Shown here in pieces: positions 1-5,313 of a stretch of 5,483 nucleotides of DNA. Each line of letters opens with the position of its first letter. Position 1 is the first letter of the stretch. The notes beneath the pieces are model-generated. The model was not told where the DNA came from. It saw only the letters and a list, made by a program, of their open reading frames with translations, and ran no database searches. The position numbers and the translations under genes are program-made. The DNA is from Chloroflexota bacterium (GTDB lineage Bacteria; Chloroflexota; Limnocylindria; Limnocylindrales; CSP1-4), in the NCBI GenBank assembly GCA_021789355.1, contig JAJYJR010000428.1, positions 1 to 5,483 of the forward strand. Direction: 5' to 3'.

Positions 1-139
1 TCGGCTCGGCGGCCGCGGCCACGGTGGGGAAGTCGTGCGGGAAGCCGTGCTCGTCGGCGACCGCGGCGAACGCCTCGTAGCAGATGCGCCCGGCCTCCTG
101 CCAGTCGGCGTCGACCGCCTCGCGGATGGACAGCGTCAT
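1..139 (-). CDS. N-terminal part of a probable GNAT-family N-acetyltransferase (3' end outside window)
   Basis: The visible 46 residues begin MTLSIREAVDADW and continue with a helix of the type ICYEAFAAVADEHGFPHDF. An opening beta strand of the form IREA-x-x-D followed by an amphipathic helix is the usual start of GNAT acetyltransferases, which move an acetyl group from acetyl-CoA to an amine. The acetyl-CoA binding motif would lie beyond the window edge, so the family call rests on the N-terminus alone and no substrate can be proposed. The ATG at 139 is chosen because GGAG lies 7 bases upstream (147-150). The gene starts 81 bp after the stop of the second permease, on the same strand. It may be read through from the transporter operon, but the two hairpins in that gap leave this open. 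Confidence 0.55.
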   Translation of the reverse strand, partial: MTLSIREAVDADWQEAGRICYEAFAAVADEHGFPHDFPTVAAAAEP

Positions 140-146
140 GCACGCA

Positions 147-150
147 CTCC
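147..150 (-). promoter_or_regulatory. Ribosome binding site for the GNAT-like gene
   Basis: On the minus strand GGAG stands 7 bases before the ATG at 139. It supports this start over other in-frame possibilities. Confidence 0.5.
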
Positions 151-165
151 GATCACCCCCATTGG

Positions 166-213
166 GCCGCGGCGGCGCGACGCCGGCCGCGGCTGGACCC
201 CGTGGCCACGGGG
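166..213 (-). terminator. Two GC-rich hairpins after the last permease gene; possible terminator or mRNA 3'-end stabiliser
   Basis: Directly after the permease stop (221-223) is a perfect 16-bp palindrome at 198-213, which folds as a 6-bp stem (CCCCGT/ACGGGG) with a GGCC loop. It is followed at 166-193 by a second inverted repeat of about 12 bp with one bulged base and a 3-base loop. Neither is followed by a run of T on the minus strand, so this is not a classical intrinsic terminator. In a GC-rich genome paired hairpins without a U-tract may still mark a transcript end or block 3' exonucleases. They sit upstream of the GNAT-like gene and could reduce read-through into it. Confidence 0.35.
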
Positions 214-220
214 CCGCGCC

Positions 221-1219
221 TCAGGACTCCGAGGTCGCGCGGGCGTAGGCGGCGGCGACGGCCACGATGATCGCGCCGAAGAGGATCTGGTTGAAGGCCT
301 CGGGAAGACCGAGGGCGCCCAGCAGTGCCGTGATCACGGTCAGGATGAGCGCGCCGACGATCGTGCCCCCGTAGCCGCCCCGGCCGCCCATGATCGACGT
401 TCCGCCGAGCACCGCCGCAGCCACGGAGGGCAGGACCGCGCTGTTCACCAGCGTGACGCTCGCGATGTTCGTGTAGCCGGAGTACAGGAACCCGGCGATC
501 GCGGCGAGCACCGCCGAGATGATGTACAGGGCGACGAGCACCTGCCAGGAGCGGGCGCCCGACAGCCGCGCGGCGGTCGGGTTGTCTCCGATGGCGAACA
601 GCATCCGCCCGTAGCCCGTGCGCCGCAGGCCGAGCAGGACGATGATCGCAAGGGGCACGAAGACCAGCAGGTCGTAGGGGAGGACCTGGTCGAGCGCCTG
701 GGCGCCCAGCCACTGCAGCTCGGGCGGCACGCCGGCCGATGTCTGGACCGTCTGGATCTGCCAGAAGTTGGCGAAGCCCAGGACCACCAGGCTCATGCCG
801 AGCGTCACGATCAGCGGGTGGACCCGGAAGACGCCCACCCCGATGCCCGTGACCAGGCCCGTGAGCACGGCCGCGAGGAGGGCGACGACGATCCCGAAGG
901 GCGTGCCCGCTCCCGCCGCGAGCGACGCCACCACGAAGCCCGACATCGACGCGACCGCGCCGACGGACAGGTCGATGCCGCCCGTGAGCATCGTGAGCGT
1001 CTGGCACGCTCCGAGGATCGCGAGGGGAACGGCGGAGCGGACGATGATGCTGGCCCACGAGAGACCGACCACGCCGGGCCGCGCGATGTCGTTGGCGGCG
1101 ACCAGCACGATGAGGAGGCCGAGCAGCGGCAGCATGGGCCGCTCCCGGAACTGTTCGCGCCAGGTGGCGGCAGCGCGCCAGCGGCTGCCGGCGGCGGGGG
1201 TCCCTGCGATGCCGGTCAT
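221..1219 (-). CDS. Sugar ABC transporter permease, RbsC/YjfF-type (second permease)
   Basis: This 332-residue multi-span membrane protein belongs to the BPD_transp_2 family (ribose/galactose/autoinducer-2 permeases), close to the usual length. It would form half of the inner-membrane pore, paired with the permease encoded just upstream. The family hallmark TGGIDLSVG is at residues 79-87. A cytoplasmic coupling segment, GRMLFAIGDNPTAARLSGA, is at about 204-222, where the ATPase docks. The glycine-rich LGGTSIMGGRGGYGG motif is at about 271-285. Hydrophobic segments are visible near 30-48, 60-78, 85-102, 109-130, 136-152, 184-198, 226-246, 262-277, 284-302 and 308-325. The ATG at 1219 overlaps the preceding permease stop as ATGA and has a good GGAGGG 7 bases upstream. 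The sequence is clearly distinct from the other permease, so the two are probably not interchangeable copies. Substrate specificity cannot be read from it. Confidence 0.93.
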   Translation of the reverse strand: MTGIAGTPAAGSRWRAAATWREQFRERPMLPLLGLLIVLVAANDIARPGVVGLSWASIIVRSAVPLAILGACQTLTMLTGGIDLSVGAVASMSGFVVASLAAGAGTPFGIVVALLAAVLTGLVTGIGVGVFRVHPLIVTLGMSLVVLGFANFWQIQTVQTSAGVPPELQWLGAQALDQVLPYDLLVFVPLAIIVLLGLRRTGYGRMLFAIGDNPTAARLSGARSWQVLVALYIISAVLAAIAGFLYSGYTNIASVTLVNSAVLPSVAAAVLGGTSIMGGRGGYGGTIVGALILTVITALLGALGLPEAFNQILFGAIIVAVAAAYARATSES

Positions 1220-2208
1220 GCGCGTGCCCTCCGGATCTCACTGAGAGTGCCCAGCACGACGACCCCGACGAGGATGAAGCCCTGCAGGACGGAGGCCAGG
1301 TTGGTGTCGACGTTCAGGAGGGTCATGTCGGTCTGGACCACCTGGAGGACCAGCACCGCGAGGACCGGCCCGAGGACGCCGCCGCGGCCTCCCGCGAGGC
1401 TGACGCCGCCGAGGACGACGGCGGCGATGCTCATCAGCGTGTAGGGACCGGGGACCGGGGACCCGATGCCCGTGCTGGCGGTCACCGAGAGGCCGGCCAG
1501 CGCCGCGAAGACGCCCATGAAGACGTACGCGAGCAGCTTGGTCCGCCCCACCGGGACCCCGCTCCGGAACGCCGCGAGCTGGTTGCTGCCGATCGCGTAG
1601 ATCGACAGGCCCAGCCGGGACCTGCGGAGCGGGACCCAGATCACCGCCACGACGACGATGAGGACGATCGCGGCCTGCGGGATCCAGCGGCCGATGGAGT
1701 CGTTGACCAGGTTCATGAGCCACGGCGACGCGCTGCCGCCCGGCGAGTTGAGGATGAGCAGCGCCGCGCCCGCCCAGACGTAGGACGTGGCGAGCGTGAC
1801 GACGATGTCCGGCACCCGCGTCGCGACGACGAGGCCGCCGTTGACGCCGCCGACCACCGCGCCGAGGACGAGCGCCGCCACGACGACGAGCACGCCGAAC
1901 TGGCCCGAGTGGCCCGCCATCAGGACCGCCGTCACCACGTTGACCAGCGCCATGATCGAGCCGATGGACAGGTCGATCCCGCCCGAGATCACGACGATCG
2001 CCTGTGCGACGGCCGCCAGGGCGAGGGGCAGGATCGAGATCGCGAGGCCCTGGATGCCCGCGGCACCGTATGTCGGCTGGATGAACTTGGTGAAGGCCAG
2101 GAGGAAGACGAGCAGCACCAGGAGCCCCAGCGTCCAGGCGTTGCGGCGCATGGACGGCACGGCCGTGGCGAGGCCGCGGGGGCGGGTGGCGATGGCCGCG
2201 CCGCTCAC
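1216..2208 (-). CDS. Sugar ABC transporter permease, RbsC/YtfT-type (first permease)
   Basis: This 330-residue integral membrane protein of the BPD_transp_2 family is full length. It probably forms a heterodimeric channel with the downstream permease. The hallmark ISGGIDLSIGS is at about residues 74-84. The cytoplasmic loop LGLSIYAIGSNQLAAFRSGVPVGRT at about 199-223 corresponds to the ATPase-contacting region. The VLGGVSLAGGRGGVLG motif is at about 265-280. Hydrophobic spans are visible near 25-42, 55-74, 84-98, 104-128, 134-153, 178-194, 225-245, 258-272, 279-293 and 305-322. The start is a GTG at 2208, overlapping the ATPase stop as GTGA. An internal ATG at codon 20 (about 2151) is possible, but the overlap favours the GTG. 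The segment before the GTG is G-rich without a clear Shine-Dalgarno, so initiation may depend on ribosomes finishing the ATPase. Confidence 0.92.
   Translation of the reverse strand: MSGAAIATRPRGLATAVPSMRRNAWTLGLLVLLVFLLAFTKFIQPTYGAAGIQGLAISILPLALAAVAQAIVVISGGIDLSIGSIMALVNVVTAVLMAGHSGQFGVLVVVAALVLGAVVGGVNGGLVVATRVPDIVVTLATSYVWAGAALLILNSPGGSASPWLMNLVNDSIGRWIPQAAIVLIVVVAVIWVPLRRSRLGLSIYAIGSNQLAAFRSGVPVGRTKLLAYVFMGVFAALAGLSVTASTGIGSPVPGPYTLMSIAAVVLGGVSLAGGRGGVLGPVLAVLVLQVVQTDMTLLNVDTNLASVLQGFILVGVVVLGTLSEIRRARA
1227..1232 (-). promoter_or_regulatory. Strong ribosome binding site inside the first permease, driving the second
   Basis: GGAGGG on the minus strand lies 7 bases before the ATG at 1219, inside the last codons of the upstream permease. 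With the ATGA overlap it fixes the start and implies coupled translation of the two permeases. Confidence 0.6.
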
Positions 2209-3764
2209 GCCGGCGCCCCCGGCTGTCGTCCTTCGGCTGCCGTCCCGGCCTCGGGCCCGATGGCGAACTCGGGCATCGTCGCATCGGCGCGCAGGTTGTA
2301 CGCCGCGCGCAGCAGCGTCGGCTCGTCCGCGTCCGCGACCGCGATCTCGTCGACGATCCGGCCGCCGAACATCACGATTGCCCGATCACAGGCCAACTGG
2401 ACCTCCTTCAGCTCCGAGGTGTAGAGGAGGACGGCAGCGCCCGCGGCCGCGAGGTCGCGAAGCAGTCGGTAGATCTGCTGCTTGGTGCCGATGTCGATGC
2501 CCCGCGTGGGGTCGAAGCAGAGCATCGTCTGCACGCCGCCCGCCACCCAGCGGGCGATCGTCACCTTCTGTTGATTGCCCCCGGAGAGGCGTCGGACCGC
2601 GCCCTGGGCGCGCGTGTCGATCTGCAGCGTCTCGATCGCCCGGTCGACCCGCGTCTTCTCGCCGCCCAGGTCGATGAGCCCCCACTGACGCAGCCGGGCC
2701 GTGAACGGCATGGCGATGTTCTCGCGCACCGAGCGCTGCATCAGGAGCGCCTCGGCGCGGTCCGCCGGGACGTACACGACGCCGGCGCGGATCGCGTCGG
2801 CCGGATGGTGAAACGTCACGGACGCGCCGTCGATCAGGAGCTGTCCGCGCTCCTGCCGTTCCGAGCCGGCGAGGATCCCGAAGAGCTCGTCCTGGCCCTG
2901 GCCCTCCAGCGCGACGAGACCCAGGACCTCGCCCGGGTACAGGTCGAACGACACGCCGTGCAGTTTCGTGCCGGAGGCCAGGTCGCGCGCCGCGAGGCGG
3001 GGCCTGGCGTCCGGCACGCGCTGCCGGGCGGTGCGCTCGGCGGCCGACATGTCGCCGGCCGCCTGGCCCAGCATGAGGCCGACGATGCGCTCCTCGGCGC
3101 CGGCGTTGACGTCGACCACGCCGACCGTCTCGCCCTCGCGCAGCACCGTGGCGCGGTCGCACACCGCGGCGATCTCGATCATCCGGTGCGAGATGAAGAG
3201 GACGGACCGTTCGCTGCCGCGGTGGCGCCCCACCACGTCGAGCACGCGCTCGGTGAGGTTCGCGGGCAGGGCCGCGGTGATCTCGTCGAGCATCAGCACG
3301 TCGGGCTCGATCGCGAGGGCGCGGGCGAGGTCGACGATCCGGAGCGAGGCAAGCGGCAGCTGCCGCGCCAGCATCGACAGATCGAGGTCCTCCAGCCCGA
3401 GCTCGTGGAGCCAGTGCCGGAACGGCTCCACCGGGGTCTCGGTGAGCCGCAGGTTCGATCGGATGTCCAGGTCCGGGATGAGCGATGGCTCCTGGTAGAC
3501 CGAGACGAGGCCGCCCCGGCGGGCCTCGGCCGGCGAGTGCACCAGCCGCTCACGGCCGTGCACGGCGATCGTGCCGCCGTCGGGCCGGACGGTACCGGTC
3601 AGGATCTTGACGAGCGTGCTCTTGCCGGCGCCGTTGGCGCCCATGAGCGCGTGGATCTCGCCCGGACGGACGGCCAGCGACGCGGACTTCAGCGCGGCCA
3701 CGGCACCGTACGTCTTCGAGATGTCGGTCGCCTCGAGCAGGAGGTCGGTGGTGGTGAGCGTCAT
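2205..3764 (-). CDS. Sugar ABC transporter ATPase with two fused nucleotide-binding domains, RbsA/MglA class, atypical motifs
   Basis: This cytoplasmic ATPase of 519 residues holds two ABC domains and powers import through the two permeases. The N-terminal domain has Walker A GANGAGKST (42-50), Q-loop Gln91, Walker B VLMLDE (156-161) and switch His193. Its signature position reads LPLAS (about 136-140) where relatives have LSxGxQQ, and the helical region before it (about 105-120) is short. The C-terminal domain has a degenerate Walker A, EGQGQDE (287-293), a canonical signature LSGGNQQK (393-400), a Walker B ending CFDPTRG instead of the common LDEPTRG (416-422), and Ser450 at the switch-His position. 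A degenerate second site is common in this class; the NBD1 signature loss looks more extreme. Residues after about 498 form an Ala/Gly-rich tail. The ATG at 3764 has only a weak GGGA at 3769-3772. The stop overlaps the permease start by 4 bases. Confidence 0.93.
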   Translation of the reverse strand: MTLTTTDLLLEATDISKTYGAVAALKSASLAVRPGEIHALMGANGAGKSTLVKILTGTVRPDGGTIAVHGRERLVHSPAEARRGGLVSVYQEPSLIPDLDIRSNLRLTETPVEPFRHWLHELGLEDLDLSMLARQLPLASLRIVDLARALAIEPDVLMLDEITAALPANLTERVLDVVGRHRGSERSVLFISHRMIEIAAVCDRATVLREGETVGVVDVNAGAEERIVGLMLGQAAGDMSAAERTARQRVPDARPRLAARDLASGTKLHGVSFDLYPGEVLGLVALEGQGQDELFGILAGSERQERGQLLIDGASVTFHHPADAIRAGVVYVPADRAEALLMQRSVRENIAMPFTARLRQWGLIDLGGEKTRVDRAIETLQIDTRAQGAVRRLSGGNQQKVTIARWVAGGVQTMLCFDPTRGIDIGTKQQIYRLLRDLAAAGAAVLLYTSELKEVQLACDRAIVMFGGRIVDEIAVADADEPTLLRAAYNLRADATMPEFAIGPEAGTAAEGRQPGAPA

Positions 3765-3793
3765 CGGATCCCGTCCGTGGAGAAGGCGGATGT

Positions 3794-3825
3794 GCGGGGG
3801 GATGCCGTCGCCGGCATCCCCCCGC
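3794..3825 (-). ncRNA. Intergenic hairpin between the binding-protein and ATPase genes (mRNA stabiliser or attenuator)
   Basis: A perfect 14-bp inverted repeat (3794-3807 with 3812-3825) encloses a 4-base loop reading GCGA on the minus-strand RNA, which fits the stable GNRA tetraloop class. It begins 20 bases after the binding-protein stop. The sequence after it (ACATCCGCCTTCTCC) lacks a U-tract, so it is unlikely to be a full intrinsic terminator. By analogy with malE-malF and other binding-protein operons, such a hairpin protects the upstream message from 3' decay or causes partial termination. Either effect would give more binding protein than ATPase and permease. The structure is seen directly; the role is inferred. 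Confidence 0.6.
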
Positions 3826-3845
3826 GGGTCACGGCCTGGGGACGA

Positions 3846-5051
3846 CTACTCGCCCGGGCCCTTGCACGCGATGGCCTGGGCCGCCGTGTAGGTGGTCCAG
3901 TCGGGGATCGTGACGCTCAGCGGCCACTGCGAGTTGAGCCCCTGGATCGACTGCCACGACTGCAGCATGGCGATCCCGGCGGCGCTCGTGTTGTCCGCGG
4001 CGACCGGCGTCAGCTGGACGGTGTTCGGCTGGCTGGCGGAGGGGTCCGTCTGGACCTTCTGGCCTTCCAGGAGCTTCAGGGCCACGGTCACGCCCGCGCC
4101 GCCGACGGCCGCGGTGTTCTGCACCGCGATGCCCTTCAGGCCCGGGTAGTCCTTGGTGTCGAGCAGCTGGTGCACGAAGGCGCCGAGGTCGGCGCCCACG
4201 ATCGGCACGAAGGGCTTGCCGGCGGACTTGATCGCATCGACGACCATCGAGTCCATGCCGGACGTCCAGATGCCCTGCGTGTTGTTGTACTGCCCGCTCG
4301 CGATCCAGTCGTTGATCAGCTTCGTCGCGGTCGCCGGGTCCCAGCCCGTGAAGACGCCCTGGTTGTTCGGCAGCACCTTGATGTTCGGGAACTCGGCGAG
4401 GGCCTTCTGGAACCCGATGTTGCGGTCGCTGTCGGCGGAGTTGCCGGCCAGGCCGCGCATGTAGTAGACGTTGCCCTTGCCGCCCATCTGCTGGAACAGC
4501 CACTTGGCGCCCAGGTACGCGTACTCGACCTGGTTGTTGTGGACGTTGTACGTGTTCGGGTCGGTGACGTACGAGTCGACCGATACGGTCACGATGCCGG
4601 CCGAATGCGCCTGCTCGAGGGCCGGGTTGAGGGCCGTCGGGTCATTCGGGTTGACGATGATCGCGTTGACGCCCTTGGCGATCAGGTCGCGGATGTCCTG
4701 CAGCTGCCCGGCGGCGTCCGTGTTGCGGCTGATGACGGTGATCTGGGAGACCTGTCCGGACACGAGGGCCTGCGCCCTTGCCGTGCACATCTCCTCCTCG
4801 CGGAAGCCGTTGCCCACGCCCGCGCCGTTCGAGTAGCCGATGGTGTACTGCTTGCCGCTGGTCGAACCGGTGGTGGAGGCGGCCGGCGCGGCAGCAGATG
4901 CGGCCGGTGCGGCGCTCGAGCCGCCCGCGGCAGCCGATGCGGCCGGCGCGGCAGCGGACGGGGCCGTCGTGGCCCCCGCCGAGCAGGCTCCGATGATGAC
5001 GGTGACCGCGCCGAGCGCGAGCCACCTGCGGAATCCTGGATCTCGATTCAT
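3846..5051 (-). CDS. Sugar-type ABC transporter substrate-binding lipoprotein (Peripla_BP_4 / RbsB-like)
   Basis: This 401-residue extracytoplasmic binding protein delivers ligand to the permease pair. The N-terminus has Arg residues, a hydrophobic stretch (about 11-22) and the lipobox IGAC, placing the lipid-modified cysteine at residue 23. Residues 24-66 are an Ala/Ser/Pro/Gly linker holding three copies of AAPAAS. The folded part starts near 67 with KQYTIGYSNG. It has the pattern of the type I periplasmic-binding fold of sugar receptors: DAAGQLQDIRDLIAKGVNAIIVNPND (112-137), HSAGIVTVSVDSYV (149-162), and a second lobe including GNVYYMRG (193-200) and SGMDSMVVDAIKSAGKP (264-280). Apart from the lipid-bearing one, only Cys89 and Cys396 are present. 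The ATG at 5051 has GAGAGGA 9 bases upstream and gives a proper signal peptide. It is the first gene of the transporter operon. The ligand is unknown; deoxyribose or another pentose is suggested only by the nearby deoC. Confidence 0.92.
   Translation of the reverse strand: MNRDPGFRRWLALGAVTVIIGACSAGATTAPSAAAPAASAAAGGSSAAPAASAAAPAASTTGSTSGKQYTIGYSNGAGVGNGFREEEMCTARAQALVSGQVSQITVISRNTDAAGQLQDIRDLIAKGVNAIIVNPNDPTALNPALEQAHSAGIVTVSVDSYVTDPNTYNVHNNQVEYAYLGAKWLFQQMGGKGNVYYMRGLAGNSADSDRNIGFQKALAEFPNIKVLPNNQGVFTGWDPATATKLINDWIASGQYNNTQGIWTSGMDSMVVDAIKSAGKPFVPIVGADLGAFVHQLLDTKDYPGLKGIAVQNTAAVGGAGVTVALKLLEGQKVQTDPSASQPNTVQLTPVAADNTSAAGIAMLQSWQSIQGLNSQWPLSVTIPDWTTYTAAQAIACKGPGE
4875..4955 (-). repeat. 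Imperfect repeats encoding the Ala/Ser/Pro linker of the lipoprotein
   Basis: A 17-base sequence at 4939-4955 recurs exactly at 4879-4895, offset by 60 bases (20 codons). A diverged partial copy lies between them near 4899. In protein these give AAPAAS at residues 34-39, 47-52 and 54-59. The repeat keeps the reading frame and probably serves only as a flexible tether between the lipid anchor and the binding domain. Confidence 0.7.
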
Positions 5052-5060
5052 GAACCGGTG

Positions 5061-5070
5061 TCCTCTCTCC
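5061..5070 (-). promoter_or_regulatory. Ribosome binding site for the substrate-binding protein
   Basis: On the minus strand GGAGAGAGGA ends 9 bases before the ATG at 5051. It contains two overlapping purine-rich matches (GGAG and AGGA) and supports that start. Confidence 0.6.
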
Positions 5071-5189
5071 GTTGGTGCGATCTCCCCACTGGGAAACGGT
5101 CGGCGAGTGGTCGCCGTGAAGGTGGCCGGGCCCGTCGTCTGTCATCCACCTCCTGTCGGACGACCGGCCGATGCGCGGAATGCCCCCAC

Positions 5190-5245
5190 CCAGTTTCCGG
5201 GCCGGCGATCGGGGGCAGCAATGACAATTGCGGCTGAGAAACTGG
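5190..5245. promoter_or_regulatory. Inverted pair of CCAGTTTC motifs, candidate operator half-sites
   Basis: CCAGTTTC at 5190-5197 and its exact reverse complement GAAACTGG at 5238-5245 flank the dyad at 5218-5231, with half-sites 48 bp apart centre to centre. The left copy lies in an imperfect 13-bp palindrome (CCCAGTTTCCGGG, 5189-5201). A related ACCGTTTCCCAG occurs on the minus strand at about 5089-5100. AT-rich repeats in otherwise very GC-rich DNA upstream of a sugar operon suggest a regulator site. The regulator is unknown. Confidence 0.35.
5218..5231. promoter_or_regulatory. 14-bp dyad GCAAT-N4-ATTGC, candidate operator
   Basis: Perfect 5-base arms are separated by GACA. It is the most AT-rich point in the intergenic region and lies almost midway between the inverted CCAGTTTC pair. 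A dimeric repressor or activator could bind here. It does not match the LacI-type central-CG operator, and its resemblance to nucleoside-regulator sites is too weak to name one. Confidence 0.3.
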
Positions 5246-5313
5246 CAGGAGCGGCGGCCGCGCGGTGCGTGGCCCATCGATCGCGCCGGTCCTCGCCGGG
5301 GACGCTGTTGACC

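Larger units (their letters stand above)
5052..5313 (-). promoter_or_regulatory. Probable promoter/operator region of the transporter operon
   Basis: This 262-bp space between deoC and the binding-protein gene has no supported gene. It holds three GTTTC-type motifs (about 5089-5100, 5189-5201 and 5234-5245), a 14-bp dyad (5218-5231) and a small TCCC/GGGA hairpin near 5084-5095 in the leader. A TTGTCA at 5222-5227 on the minus strand could be a -35 element, but I find no convincing -10 box 16-18 bases downstream. It is the longest non-coding gap in the window and the natural place for operon control. Promoter position is not resolved. Confidence 0.45.

Noticed and set aside
35..1444. A 469-codon plus-strand frame opposite the GNAT-like gene and both permeases
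   Set aside because: The product is rich in Arg, Asp, Gly and His and has no hydrophobic core or motif. It crosses gene boundaries of the minus strand and is a shadow of the permease genes.
1238..2284. Minus-strand Arg/Pro/Gly-rich frame overlapping the first permease
   Set aside because: It is a frame-shifted reading of the permease and of the ATPase end; the in-frame permease has all family hallmarks.
3571..3891. Small plus-strand frame over the SBP-ATPase gap
   Set aside because: It covers the Walker A region of the ATPase in antisense and the hairpin. No ribosome site or recognisable product.
4875..4955. Ala/Ser-rich repeats as a possible mobile or variable-number element
   Set aside because: They are in frame within the lipoprotein linker, short and imperfect, and of a kind common after lipoboxes; a flexible tether explains them.
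2571..5237. An 888-codon open frame on the plus strand, opposite the ATPase and SBP genes
   Set aside because: It is antisense to two clearly recognisable genes. Its translation is a His/Arg/Asp/Val-rich mixture with no domain pattern. Long antisense frames are expected where GC-rich third positions suppress stops.
5281..5313. Possible terminator after deoC (GTCC/GGAC and CCGG repeats)
   Set aside because: Stems are only 4 bases, overlap each other and have no T-run after them, so they do not stand out from background in such GC-rich DNA.
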